Below, piece by piece: positions 1-12,586 of a stretch of DNA of 64,000 nucleotides. Location of the stretch: positions 2,232,001 to 2,296,000 of the forward strand of contig NZ_CP073105.1 in the NCBI RefSeq assembly GCF_018138085.1, in the 5' to 3' direction. This stretch comes from Stutzerimonas stutzeri. Lineage in GTDB: Bacteria > Pseudomonadota > Gammaproteobacteria > Pseudomonadales > Pseudomonadaceae. The notes under the pieces were generated by a model, which worked only from the letters and a program-made list of their open reading frames with translations, was not told the DNA's origin and searched no databases. Made by a program: the position numbers and the translations under genes. Positions within the stretch are counted from its first letter, which is position 1, and each line of letters begins with the position of its first letter.

Positions 1-367
1 TCTCGTGCATCGACTGGTCCGGCAGCGGTCCGAACTCGGAGCGCAGCGCGGCAACCATCCAGCCCGACAGGTAGAGGTAACGCTTGTTGGTAGTCTTCAG
101 GTGCTTCTTGATGGAAATCAGCTTCTGCTGACCGATGAAGCCATGCCAGCAGCCCAGCGATTGGGTATAGACGGACGAGTCAGCGTCATACTCGGCCATG
201 TCTTTGCGCATGATGTCGGCGGTGTACTGAGCGATTTCCAGACCGGTCTTGAAACGGTTCTGAGCGCGCATGCGAGCGACGGATTCAGGGTTGATAGCGC
301 TCCAGCTGCTTCCAGCTGCTTCTTTCAGAGCGGCAACGGCCTTGATGTCGTTTTGATAAGCGGACAT
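1..367 (-). CDS. aceA: Isocitrate lyase, N-terminal part (cut by window edge)
   Basis: The first 122 residues of isocitrate lyase, which cleaves isocitrate to glyoxylate and succinate in the cytoplasmic glyoxylate shunt. The start MSAYQNDIKAVAAL and the later stretch TQSLGCWHGFIGQQKLIS match the long (about 531 aa) Pseudomonas form of the enzyme as I know it. The catalytic KKCGH-type motif would lie beyond the left edge, so it cannot be checked. The ATG at 367 is preceded by an AAGGATTG Shine-Dalgarno-like stretch. The gene has its own promoter about 400 nt upstream and is the last visible minus-strand gene. Identity is confident; completeness is unknown. Confidence 0.95.
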   Translation of the reverse strand, partial: MSAYQNDIKAVAALKEAAGSSWSAINPESVARMRAQNRFKTGLEIAQYTADIMRKDMAEYDADSSVYTQSLGCWHGFIGQQKLISIKKHLKTTNKRYLYLSGWMVAALRSEFGPLPDQSMHE

Positions 368-776
368 GGTCAATCCTTCAAAAAATACGTGGTTGGTTAA
401 GCACGACTTTCCCACTTGAACCTGCATGCTTCCGCTGATGATGCGGGCAACACGCGGCAGAGCGTCGAAATACCGACCGAGACGAGGATTGAACCGAGGA
501 GAGGAGGGTGTGCAGTTACGACCGACAAGAAGGCCTAGGCGAGCTGCGGAATGTGCGTGGCATTCCTGTATCTTCGGCGTGGTGCCGTCGATGACTCAGC
601 GTACTGACATCTTCAAGCTGGTACGTCAATCGCTTCCCCGTCCCTCAGGACGACTCGTTCCAGTCGCAACCTCGTCAGTCCGCCTTGTGGGCAGTAAAGT
701 CACGGAACGCCTCGCTGGTTGGCTGAGTGCGATCCGGAGGCCCTTCTCAGAGCCTCTGGTTAGCGGGAGCGGGGCC
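368..776 (-). other. Long untranslated leader upstream of aceA
   Basis: About 400 nt between the predicted aceA transcription start (near 770) and its ATG. I see no ORF with a convincing start, codon pattern or family match on either strand. The length is unusual for a metabolic gene and leaves room for post-transcriptional control or a second promoter. No known riboswitch was recognised. Confidence 0.5.
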
Positions 777-805
777 ATAATGCGCCGAGCGATATGGTTC
801 GTCAA
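777..805 (-). promoter_or_regulatory. Predicted sigma-70 promoter of aceA
   Basis: Read on the minus strand: TTGACG (805-800), a 17-nt spacer, then CATTAT (782-777). This is a near-consensus sigma-70 promoter pointing at aceA. Transcription would start near 770. Confidence 0.6.
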
Positions 806-811
806 ATGTTT

Positions 812-837
812 TGTAGTGCTTTTTTGTTGTCACTACA
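812..837. promoter_or_regulatory. Palindromic operator candidate upstream of aceA (RccR-like)
   Basis: A perfect inverted repeat, TGTAGTG (812-818) and CACTACA (831-837), with a T-rich 12-nt centre, directly upstream of the aceA -35 box. The TGTAGT...ACTACA architecture resembles the operators reported for RccR, the KDPG-responsive RpiR-family regulator of aceA in pseudomonads. The assignment to RccR is inference; the palindrome is seen directly. Confidence 0.5.
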
Positions 838-870
838 TTTGTCCGAATCGGGCGTATGTTGCCCACCAAC

Positions 871-1677
871 CTAATCCAGGGTCTCTACCTTGAGTCGTAG
901 GGAAACGTCCTGACTGCCTTGAGTGGAGTATCGACGGAAGGTCCCGCTTTGATCGCTGCTAGCGCTCTCGTCGATACCACCCAGCGAAATCCACTCGCCA
1001 AGCCGCCCGCTGACGCGTGTGTCGGTTTCCTGAATGTCGATGGCATTCGGACGGACGCTGTTCAGGCGATCCTGATGACTGCTGATACTCACCTGCACGC
1101 GGTCGCCATGTACCGTAGCGGTGGCATAGAACCCACGGGTGACGTCGCGGTATTGCGTCTGTTGGTAGACCTGGCCATAACCATCCGTACCGCTGGTGGT
1201 AATGGGCACGCTCTGGCCTACCTGGATCAGGGCCGGATATCCCTCGGTGGCCTGGACCTGCTGAATGCCGCTGCCCTGGCTGCTGGTGCTGCGGCGAATG
1301 ATGCGAACCTGATCGCGACCATTCTTCTCGCCGCGTCCCGCCTGTATTTCCACGTTGCCGCTGCCAATGGATCCGTCGATGCGATAGCCGTTTTCACGGC
1401 CTGTCGCCGTATTTTGCGTATCGATGCTGATGAGCAGCCTTCGCGGCTCGCTATCCAGCTGGGACAGCACGTTGCGCAGCTCACTGATAACCGCATCCGG
1501 TGCATTGACGATAAGCTGATTGCCATAGGCGTTGACCTTGCCTTGATCGCCGACGACGGATTGCGCGATGGGTAGAACATCTTCGGCCATGCGGTAATTC
1601 AGTGGGATCACTTCGGTTGCGGCCTGCAGCGAAAGGCTGGTGAATAGCGCGAGGGCAGCGAGCAGATGGCGAGTCAT
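871..1677 (-). CDS. Periplasmic secretin-like (short N-domain) protein
   Basis: A 268-aa protein with a clear signal peptide (MTRHLLAALALFTSLSLQA). Residues about 20-75 (EVIPLNYRMAEDVLPIAQ...NQLIVNAPDAVISELRNVL) look like a secretin N-domain as found in type II/III secretion and type IV pilus outer-membrane rings. The rest is rich in Ser, Gly and Gln and lacks the large secretin beta-barrel domain, so it is probably not a pore. It matches a conserved unstudied Pseudomonas gene next to aceA. Its start overlaps the end of the upstream gene by 4 bp (ATGA), so the two are translationally coupled. Role unknown; a periplasmic accessory protein is plausible. Confidence 0.7.
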   Translation of the reverse strand: MTRHLLAALALFTSLSLQAATEVIPLNYRMAEDVLPIAQSVVGDQGKVNAYGNQLIVNAPDAVISELRNVLSQLDSEPRRLLISIDTQNTATGRENGYRIDGSIGSGNVEIQAGRGEKNGRDQVRIIRRSTSSQGSGIQQVQATEGYPALIQVGQSVPITTSGTDGYGQVYQQTQYRDVTRGFYATATVHGDRVQVSISSHQDRLNSVRPNAIDIQETDTRVSGRLGEWISLGGIDESASSDQSGTFRRYSTQGSQDVSLRLKVETLD

Positions 1678-2303
1678 ATCAAAAAGCTCCGCAGGTCGGG
1701 GTCGGACAGGCTATGGTCCCAGGCGGTATCGAATTGTCGTTGCAGCTGGCGGGCACGCCCTGGATCACTGTAAAGCGCATAGCCGCCGTTCTGGTCGGGC
1801 TCGGGACGAACCAGCGCGCCACAGTCGTCTGCCACGAGGAAAGCGCCCGATTGCACAGGATATTCGGGGTGACGCTTGCGAATCTGCATATTGCTGCTCA
1901 ATCGGCGTGCCAGGCCGAGCAGGCGGTGTCCCTGTTTGACGGCACGCGAAGCGTCATCGAGCAGTACCCGCAGACGATTGCGCGGATGCGCCAGAAGAAA
2001 TCGCACACAGGCCTGTTGAATGCTGCTGTGGTTGTATAGCAGCGGCTCGAAGTCAGGGCTGTACAGGCTCAAGCTGCGGTGCGCCTGGCCGAGCAGGGCG
2101 AGGGCATGCTGGCGCGCACTGTCGGAGGACTCGAACCGTTGTATTCCCAACGTCTGCCCCAGAACGAAAGGCGCGGCTTGCCACGGCTCGGGCGGGGTCT
2201 GCACGGCGGGCGGATTGTCGATCGCGAAGCGACCCGGCGACAGGAACTCGATGGCGGCCAGTTCAAGTACCGCGTCCGAGTGGTCCGGGCCGTCAATGCT
2301 CAT
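1674..2303 (-). CDS. Conserved PLD-like-fold protein (DUF7931 type)
   Basis: A 209-aa cytoplasmic protein without signal peptide or membrane segment. The segment from about residue 65 (QHALALLGQAHRSLSLYSPD, then a run on holding and reading basic/aromatic residues) resembles the phospholipase-D-like fold of a conserved proteobacterial family of unknown function. The two HKD motifs of active PLD enzymes are not visible, so catalysis is doubtful. It lies between the GNAT gene and the secretin-like gene, 5 bp and -4 bp away respectively, so it belongs to the roxA-GNAT transcript. The family name is from memory. Confidence 0.6.
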   Translation of the reverse strand: MSIDGPDHSDAVLELAAIEFLSPGRFAIDNPPAVQTPPEPWQAAPFVLGQTLGIQRFESSDSARQHALALLGQAHRSLSLYSPDFEPLLYNHSSIQQACVRFLLAHPRNRLRVLLDDASRAVKQGHRLLGLARRLSSNMQIRKRHPEYPVQSGAFLVADDCGALVRPEPDQNGGYALYSDPGRARQLQRQFDTAWDHSLSDPDLRSFLI

Positions 2304-2308
2304 GGCGC

Positions 2309-2734
2309 TCAGCTGCTTTTTCGAAGCATGTCGACATGAGGCAGGCCTGCCTCGAGAAACTCATCGCTGACCACCTCGAAACCGAGCCGTTCGTAGAAGG
2401 CGGTGGCGTGCACCTGTGCAGTGAGCCGTTGTTCGCTGAGGCCGCGGCGTTCGGCCTCCTGAATCACCGCTTTCATCAGCGCGCCTCCGACATGCATGCC
2501 GCGCCAATCGCGTAGAACTGAGACACGGCCAATGTGCCCGTCGCTGAGCAGTCGGGCCGTGCCGATGGGATAGCCGCTTTCCAGTGCGAGAAAATGCACG
2601 GCCTCCGCATCGTCCGCATCCCATTCCAGCTCGGGTGGAACGGATTGTTCGGCGATGAACACGGTTTCGCGAATTCGACGCAGGTCGGCGTTGTCCCGTT
2701 GCCAGTCGGCGATGCGAACTTCTATTTCACTCAT
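2309..2734 (-). CDS. GNAT family N-acetyltransferase
   Basis: A 141-aa single-domain acetyltransferase. The acetyl-CoA-binding core is visible: IGRVSVLRDWRGMHVGGALM (V-x-x-x-x-R-G-x-x-x-G-x-A) at about residues 67-86, followed by LTAQVHATAFYERLGFEV near the C-terminus, the typical GNAT motif B. It resembles the ElaA-like / YjcF class of small GNATs. Substrate unknown. The ATG at 2734 is chosen because it opens the conserved domain and overlaps the roxA stop by 8 bp; an upstream ATG would add 33 residues that do not look like a GNAT. Confidence 0.8.
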   Translation of the reverse strand: MSEIEVRIADWQRDNADLRRIRETVFIAEQSVPPELEWDADDAEAVHFLALESGYPIGTARLLSDGHIGRVSVLRDWRGMHVGGALMKAVIQEAERRGLSEQRLTAQVHATAFYERLGFEVVSDEFLEAGLPHVDMLRKSS

Positions 2735-3893
2735 CAGCGAACTCCAGACTTCCCTGTTTGACCAATTGCCACACCAGATTACGCCCATCCTCGTCACCCA
2801 GCCAGGCGGCAAGGTTCTCGGCGTGCAGTGCATCAGCGGAGCAGATCAGCTTCAGCAGATCGCGCAAGTGTGCCGGAAGCAGTCGGCTTTGGCCGCTGGC
2901 GAAGAGCAGCAAGCCTATATCGACTTCGCTCCAGGCCAGGCGGGCGCTGAGATTGCGCACCAGGACTGCGCCGTCATCGAGCGCCGAAAGCAGACCCTGT
3001 TCGTCGATATCGGGACCTTGCACACGCTCGGGGTAGCGCGGTTCGGTCATGAATTGGCCAAACCAGGTGAGCAACAACCGCTCATCACCCATATGCTCGG
3101 CGAGCATGGCGCGAAGGCGCTGCAACGCGTCGCTCTGGATCTGGTGCGGATCCTCGGCCGGAACCAGGTCGGCATCGCTGTAGCGTTCTTCATCAGGCAG
3201 GAACTGGGCGAGGAAGTCCGTGAAATGGGTGAGGACCTCCGCTGCGCTGGGCGCGCGAAAGCCCAGCGAATAGGTCATGCAGGCATCTTCTGCGGTCCCG
3301 AAGTGTGCCAGCCGGGGTGGCAGATAGAGCATGTCGCCAGGCTCGAGCACCCATTCGTCAGTACCTTGGAAGTCCGCCAGAATGCGCAGGTCGGCGTGGG
3401 GCAACAATGGGCTGTCGCTGTCGCACATCTGTCCGACTCGCCAGCGGCGCTGGCCTTGGGCTTGAAGCAGGAACACGTCGTAATTGTCGTAATGCGGCCC
3501 AACGCCGCCGCCCGGTGCGGCAAAGCTGATCATGACGTCATCGATTCGCCAGTTCGGCAGGAAGCGGAAGTGCTCGATGAGATCGGCGACCTCGGGAACC
3601 AGCTGGTCGACCGCCTGGACCAACAGCGTCCAGTTGCGCTCCGGCAAGTCCTGGTAGGTGTCTTCGCCGAAGGGTCCGCGGCGCAGTTCCCAGGGGCTGT
3701 TGCCGTGTTCGATGACCAGGCGCGACTCGACTTCCTCTTCCAGCGAGAGGCCTGCCAGTTCGTCAGGAGAAACCGGGCTCTCGAACGAGGGGATCGCCTG
3801 GCGAATCAGCAAAGGCTTCTTCTGCCAGTAATCGCGCAGGAACTCGCGTGCGCTGATGCCGCCGAGAATTTGCAAAGGAAAATCGGAAGTCAT
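2727..3893 (-). CDS. roxA: Ribosomal protein L16 arginine hydroxylase (cupin/JmjC oxygenase)
   Basis: A 388-aa Fe(II)/2-oxoglutarate oxygenase of the YcfD/RoxA family, which hydroxylates an arginine of ribosomal protein uL16. The facial triad is visible: H134 and D136 in GPHYDNYDVF, and H197 in PPRLAHFGTAED, with the GGGVGPHYDNYD signature. N-terminal residues 1-110 contain the family lead-in FLRDYWQKKPLLIRQA. The C-terminal third is the winged-helix dimer and wing domain expected of the family. Length agrees with E. coli YcfD (373 aa). It is the first gene after the purB terminator and heads a four-gene minus-strand unit. Confidence 0.88.
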   Translation of the reverse strand: MTSDFPLQILGGISAREFLRDYWQKKPLLIRQAIPSFESPVSPDELAGLSLEEEVESRLVIEHGNSPWELRRGPFGEDTYQDLPERNWTLLVQAVDQLVPEVADLIEHFRFLPNWRIDDVMISFAAPGGGVGPHYDNYDVFLLQAQGQRRWRVGQMCDSDSPLLPHADLRILADFQGTDEWVLEPGDMLYLPPRLAHFGTAEDACMTYSLGFRAPSAAEVLTHFTDFLAQFLPDEERYSDADLVPAEDPHQIQSDALQRLRAMLAEHMGDERLLLTWFGQFMTEPRYPERVQGPDIDEQGLLSALDDGAVLVRNLSARLAWSEVDIGLLLFASGQSRLLPAHLRDLLKLICSADALHAENLAAWLGDEDGRNLVWQLVKQGSLEFADE

Positions 3894-3924
3894 GCTTGTT
3901 ACCTTGCTCTGCTACAGAGCTGCA

Positions 3925-3952
3925 AATAAAAACGCCCGGCACAGCCGGGCGT
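3925..3952 (-). terminator. Rho-independent terminator after purB
   Basis: A 9-bp GC-rich stem (ACGCCCGGC / GCCGGGCGT, 3932-3940 and 3944-3952) with a 3-nt loop. On the minus strand it is followed by a T-rich tract (3931-3925). It sits between the purB stop and roxA. Confidence 0.85.
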
Positions 3953-3969
3953 GCAAAAGAGGTGATGGC

Positions 3970-7209
<3,240 letters not shown>

Positions 7210-7265
7210 TCAACTGCAAAAAAACGTGATTCTAACAGGCCGGTCAAGTGAGCGGTTAAGGCGGA

Positions 7266-7706
7266 TCAGTCCCGAACGACCGCAAGGTCAAATGGCTGCC
7301 CTGCCAGGTAGTCATCGATGCAACGCAGTATCAACTCGCTTCGCCAGCGTTCCGGCTGGGCGACCAACTCGTCTCGAGTCATCCAGAGCGCACCTGTGAT
7401 GCCTTCGTCGAGTGTCCGCTGCGGATCATGCGTGAGCGGTGTGGCCGCAAAGCAGACACGCTGATAGGTCACGCCGTTGCTCGGCGCGGTGTAGAGATAG
7501 ATGCCTACCACGCCGCTTAGCTCGACCGTCCATCCCGTCTCCTCGAGCGTCTCGCGTAAAGCCGCCTGACGCAGTGTCTCGTTGGGCTCCAGGTGGCCGG
7601 CAGGTTGGTTCAGTACCAGCCGGCCGCCCTTGGATTCTTCGACCATGAGGAAGCGGCCATCTGCTTCGACGATCGTCGCCACCGTGATGTGGGGGTGCCA
7701 GGTCAT
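7266..7706 (-). CDS. nudJ: NUDIX hydrolase, NudJ (phosphatase) type
   Basis: A 146-aa NUDIX protein. The box GHLEPNETLRQAALRETL followed by EETGW carries the G-x5-E-x7-RE-x2-EE-x-G pattern that binds the metal and cleaves nucleotide diphosphates. NudJ of E. coli acts on thiamine pyrophosphate precursors and nucleotides. The tail ILRCIDDYLAGQPFDL is typical of the Pseudomonas orthologue upstream of mnmA. The ATG at 7706 opens the domain (MTWHPHITVATIV); a start 14 codons upstream looks non-coding. Exact substrate is inferred from the family. Confidence 0.85.
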   Translation of the reverse strand: MTWHPHITVATIVEADGRFLMVEESKGGRLVLNQPAGHLEPNETLRQAALRETLEETGWTVELSGVVGIYLYTAPSNGVTYQRVCFAATPLTHDPQRTLDEGITGALWMTRDELVAQPERWRSELILRCIDDYLAGQPFDLAVVRD

Positions 7707-7756
7707 GTCGGGTCTTCCTGTGTAAAGGAGCGATAGTATCGTTCGCACGTAGCGAA

Positions 7757-7786
7757 AACAGAAAACCCCGGCCTGGGCCGGGGTTT
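7757..7786 (-). terminator. Rho-independent terminator after idh
   Basis: An 11-bp stem AAACCCCGGCC / GGCCGGGGTTT (7763-7773 and 7776-7786) with a 2-nt gap at the apex. On the minus strand it is followed by a T-rich tail. It lies 33 bp downstream of the idh stop. Confidence 0.85.
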
Positions 7787-7819
7787 CGTTTACAGCGAAC
7801 GCCGATTTACGCTAGCGGA

Positions 7820-10045
7820 TCATGTCAGTGCGGCGAGCGCGGCGTTGAAGGTTGCGCTCGGACGCATGACCTGGCTGGTCAACTCCGAGTTGGAACGGTA
7901 GTAGCCGCCAATATCCACTGGCTTGCCCTGGACCGCGGCCATTTCGGCGATGATGGCTTCTTCGTTGTCGCTCAGCTGTTTGGCCAGCGGTGCGAAGCGA
8001 GCTTGCAACTCGAGATCTTCGGTCTGTGCCGCCAGTTCCTGGGCCCAGTACAGCGCCAGGTAGAAGTGGCTGCCACGGTTGTCCAGCTCGCCGGTGCGAC
8101 GCGAAGGCGACTTGTTGTTGTCGAGCAGCTTGCCGGTGGCCGCGTCCAGCGTCTTGCCAAGCAGCTTGGCCTTGGCGTTGCCGGTCTTGATCCCGGTTTC
8201 TTCCAGCGATACCGCCAACGCGAGGAACTCGCCGAGCGAATCCCAGCGCAGGTGGTTCTCTTCGATGAGCTGTTGGACATGCTTGGGCGCGGAACCGCCA
8301 GCGCCGGTTTCGTACATGCCGCCGCCGGCCATCAGTGGAACGATGGAAAGCATCTTGGCCGACGTGCCCAGCTCCATGATCGGGAACAGATCCGTCAGAT
8401 AGTCGCGCAGTACGTTGCCGGTCACCGAAATGGTGTCCTGGCCGCGGATCAGGCGCTCCATGCTGACGCGAATGGCCTCGTTGTAGCCCATCAGACGGAT
8501 GTCCAGACCGGTCAGGTCGTGCTCCTGCAGGTAGGTTTCGACTTTCTTCTGCAGCTCACAATCGTGGGCGCGCTCGGGATCAAGCCAGAAGATTGCCGGC
8601 GTGTTCGATTGACGGGCACGAGTGACTGCCAGCTTGACCCAGTCGCGAATCGGCGCGTCTTTGGTCTGGCAGGCGCGCCAGATGTCGCCTTTTTCCACGT
8701 CGTGCTGTATCAGAACGGTGCCATCGGCGAGTACGACGCGCATGGTGCCGTCCACAACCATCTCGAAGGTCTTGTCGTGCGAGCCGTATTCTTCGGCTTT
8801 CTGCGCCATCAGGCCAACGTTCGAGACGCTGCCCATGGTGGTCGGGTCGAACGCGCCGTTGGTTTTGCAGAAGTTGATCATCTCCTGATAGATCCGCGCG
8901 TAGGTGCTTTCCGGCATTACGGCTTTGGTGTCCTTGAGCTTGCCGTCCTTGCCCCACATCTGCCCGGAGCTGCGGATCATCGCTGGCATGGACGCATCGA
9001 CGATCACGTCGCTCGGGATGTGCAGGTTGGTGATGCCCTTGACGGAATCGACCATCGCCATTTCCGGGCGGCCGGCATAGCAGGCGTGGATGTCGTGGAG
9101 GATCTCTTCCTGCTTCGAATCGGGTAGCGCCTTGATCTTGTCATAGACGCTGCTCAAGCCGTTGTTCGGATTGACGCCCAGTTCCTTGAACAGCTCGCCG
9201 TACTTATCGAAGACGTCCTTGTAATAGACGCTGACGGCATGGCCGAACACGATCGGATGGGAAATCTTCATCATCGTGGCCTTCACATGCAGCGACCACA
9301 TGACGCCCGTTTCCTTGCAGTCCTGCAGGGTCTCTTCGAAGAAGGCACGCAGTTTCTTGCAGCTCATGAACATGCCGTCGAGCACTTCGCCTTCCTGCAA
9401 GGAAAGCGTCTTCTTCACTTCGACCTGGCCGTCTTTGCCGACGAACTCGATACGCACGTCGCCAGCTTTGTCCATGGTGATGGACTGCTCACTGGAGAAG
9501 AAATCGCCACCGCGCATGTAGTCTGCGTGGGACTGGGAGGCCTTGCTCCACTTGCCCATGGAGTGCGGATGCTTGCGGGCAAAGGCTTTAACGGCCGCAG
9601 GTGCGCGGCGATCGGAGTTGCCTTCGCGCAGTACCGGGTTCACGGCGCTGCCGAGCACCTTGCTGTAGCGCGCACGGGCGTCCTTTTCGGCGTCGGTCTG
9701 CGGATCTTCCGGATAGTTGGGGATGTTGTAGCCAAGCGCCTGCAGTTCTGCGATGGCCGCCTTGAGCTGCGGTACGGATGCGCTGATGTTAGGCAGCTTG
9801 ATGATGTTCGCGTCCGGCTGGTTGGTCAGCTCGGCGAGCTTGGCCAGGTCGTCATCGACTGCTTTGTCGGCGTCCAGCTGGTCGGCAAAACTTGCAAGAA
9901 TGCGCCCTGCAAGAGAGATGTCACGTGTTTCGACGGCTATGTCAGCAGAGGCGGCAAAGGCTTCTACAATGGGCAGAAGCGAATAGGTGGCCAGTGCCGG
10001 TGCTTCGTCGGTGAAGGTGTAAATGATCTTCGAGCGGGTGGACAT
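7820..10045 (-). CDS. idh: Monomeric NADP-dependent isocitrate dehydrogenase
   Basis: A 741-aa monomeric (IDH-II, 80-kDa class) isocitrate dehydrogenase that oxidises and decarboxylates isocitrate to 2-oxoglutarate with NADP. It starts [20 protein letters not shown] and contains the family landmarks [28 protein letters not shown] (substrate loop) and [19 protein letters not shown] near the C-terminus. Length is that of the family. It is transcribed away from the dimeric isozyme icd across a 364-bp intergenic region. The two enzymes share the reaction but not the fold, a combination known in Pseudomonas. Ends at a strong terminator. Confidence 0.97.
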   Translation of the reverse strand: MSTRSKIIYTFTDEAPALATYSLLPIVEAFAASADIAVETRDISLAGRILASFADQLDADKAVDDDLAKLAELTNQPDANIIKLPNISASVPQLKAAIAELQALGYNIPNYPEDPQTDAEKDARARYSKVLGSAVNPVLREGNSDRRAPAAVKAFARKHPHSMGKWSKASQSHADYMRGGDFFSSEQSITMDKAGDVRIEFVGKDGQVEVKKTLSLQEGEVLDGMFMSCKKLRAFFEETLQDCKETGVMWSLHVKATMMKISHPIVFGHAVSVYYKDVFDKYGELFKELGVNPNNGLSSVYDKIKALPDSKQEEILHDIHACYAGRPEMAMVDSVKGITNLHIPSDVIVDASMPAMIRSSGQMWGKDGKLKDTKAVMPESTYARIYQEMINFCKTNGAFDPTTMGSVSNVGLMAQKAEEYGSHDKTFEMVVDGTMRVVLADGTVLIQHDVEKGDIWRACQTKDAPIRDWVKLAVTRARQSNTPAIFWLDPERAHDCELQKKVETYLQEHDLTGLDIRLMGYNEAIRVSMERLIRGQDTISVTGNVLRDYLTDLFPIMELGTSAKMLSIVPLMAGGGMYETGAGGSAPKHVQQLIEENHLRWDSLGEFLALAVSLEETGIKTGNAKAKLLGKTLDAATGKLLDNNKSPSRRTGELDNRGSHFYLALYWAQELAAQTEDLELQARFAPLAKQLSDNEEAIIAEMAAVQGKPVDIGGYYRSNSELTSQVMRPSATFNAALAALT

Positions 10046-10409
10046 GTAGTGTTGACTCTCTCTTGCTGAGCGTGCACAGAGCCTCGAGGTGCGCAGGTAG
10101 GCGCGCTGGCTGTTTTGCGCCAGTTACGAAGCTCGCCGCGATGATGTTGGTTGCAGCACCACTAGAGTGTTGAGCGTTTGAACCGTCCGGCCACGGTTGG
10201 CAGCCTGGCGATTTCCGGAGCAAGGATCCCGTTGGAGACCGATTGACCCTTCATGACTCGTTAGTCACCTAAGCAGTATATCACCGCAGCCTGTTGTCGA
10301 AGAATGCCGGAGCCATACGACGAACGAACATATGGTTTCGGTCGATTCAACTGGGGTACTCTTTGAAGATGACCACTGTTTAATGTTTAACCACAAAACG
10401 GAGTCCAGC
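10046..10409. promoter_or_regulatory. Divergent idh / icd intergenic control region
   Basis: 364 bp without a supported gene, holding both promoters. A small palindrome TGACT-CGTT-AGTCA (10254-10267) lies beside a TTGACC (10243-10248) on the plus strand. No regulator could be assigned. Confidence 0.5.
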
Positions 10410-11666
<1,257 letters not shown>

Positions 11667-11682
11667 TACATGCGGGCAACAC

Positions 11683-11711
11683 GAAAAGGCCGATCAATGA
11701 TCGGCCTTTTC
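11683..11711. terminator. Bidirectional terminator between icd and cspD
   Basis: A near-perfect 14-bp inverted repeat (GAAAAGGCCGATCA and its complement around a single central base) with A-rich and T-rich outer arms, so it can act for both convergent genes. Confidence 0.9.
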
Positions 11712-11722
11712 GTTACCTGGAG

Positions 11723-11980
11723 TCAGGCGTCTACGGTCGAGCCCTGTGAAACAGGCGCCACTGTTTCAGTCGTGCTCTGCAGCGATTGAATGTTGGTTGC
11801 GTGCAGGCCCTTGGGACCTTGCAGGATGTCGAACATGACCGCCTGCCCAGCTTTGAGCGTTCTATACCCTTCCATTTGTATGGCCGAGTAATGGGCGAAC
11901 AGGTCCTCATCGCCGCCGTCTGCTACGATGAATCCGTAGCCTTTGGCGTTGTTGAACCACTTGACCTTACCGCTTAGCAT
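11723..11980 (-). CDS. cspD: Cold-shock-domain protein CspD
   Basis: An 85-aa single-stranded nucleic-acid-binding protein. The RNP1 motif KGYGFIV and RNP2 motif DLFAHYSAI lie within one OB-fold (residues 1-67), followed by an 18-residue acidic/Thr-rich tail as in CspD of gammaproteobacteria. In E. coli CspD inhibits replication in stationary phase. The ATG at 11980 (MLSGKVKWFNN) is the conserved start. It sits divergently from clpS-clpA, the conserved order in this class; in E. coli CspD is a Lon substrate. Confidence 0.95.
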   Translation of the reverse strand: MLSGKVKWFNNAKGYGFIVADGGDEDLFAHYSAIQMEGYRTLKAGQAVMFDILQGPKGLHATNIQSLQSTTETVAPVSQGSTVDA

Positions 11981-12193
11981 GCTGTTATCCCTCTGCAAAG
12001 GAGTCCATCACTGGAGTAACATCCATTTCATTCCGCGCTGATGCAGCACATAGCCCATACGCGCAGCCCGTTGCCGTTGTGGCACATACTGTTTGTATCA
12101 CCGTTTTGCCGATAGTCAAGGCGACTCGTCAGGTGGCTGTGAAGCCATTCCAATTACCCGGCCTCGGCGCCCCGATCTAGAACCGTTATACGC

Positions 12194-12556
12194 ATGCGTG
12201 CATCTCCAGAGATTCGACTAATATTCAATCATGATCGTCCCAAACCGCTGGACGACGACTCCACCGGCCTAGCTGTCGAGGAGGCCAAACCGCTGCTGAA
12301 GGCACCACCGATGTTCAAAGTTGTCATGTTCAATGATGACTACACGCCGATGGATTTCGTCGTGGAGGTGCTTGAGGGAATTTTCAATCACAATCGGGAG
12401 CTCGCCACCAAGATCATGCTGGCGGTTCATACCGAAGGGCGGGCCGTTTGTGGCGTCTACACAAGAGACGTTGCTGAAACCAAAGCGATGCAGGTCAATC
12501 AATATGCAAGGGAGTGCCAGCATCCGTTGCTTTGTGAGATCGAGAAGGACGGTTAA
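12194..12556 (+). CDS. clpS: ClpS adaptor for N-degron proteolysis
   Basis: A 120-aa adaptor that binds N-terminal Leu, Phe, Tyr and Trp residues and delivers the substrates to ClpA. The core is intact: [20 protein letters not shown] (residues about 41-60, including the DD residues that contact the alpha-amino group), then [19 protein letters not shown] and the C-terminal CEIEKDG. The N-terminal 35 residues are the flexible extension needed for transfer to ClpA. clpA starts 30 bp downstream. Confidence 0.97.
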   Translation: MRASPEIRLIFNHDRPKPLDDDSTGLAVEEAKPLLKAPPMFKVVMFNDDYTPMDFVVEVLEGIFNHNRELATKIMLAVHTEGRAVCGVYTRDVAETKAMQVNQYARECQHPLLCEIEKDG

Positions 12557-12586
12557 ACCCCGAGTGCTGGGTAAGAGGTGAAAGCT

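Noticed and set aside
426..893. A 155-codon plus-strand frame upstream of aceA
   Set aside because: Overlaps the aceA promoter and leader, has no Shine-Dalgarno or recognisable family, and the codon use is poor.
2655..3929. A 424-codon plus-strand frame opposite roxA
   Set aside because: It is the antisense of a clear RoxA sequence with metal-binding residues, as expected in GC-rich DNA.
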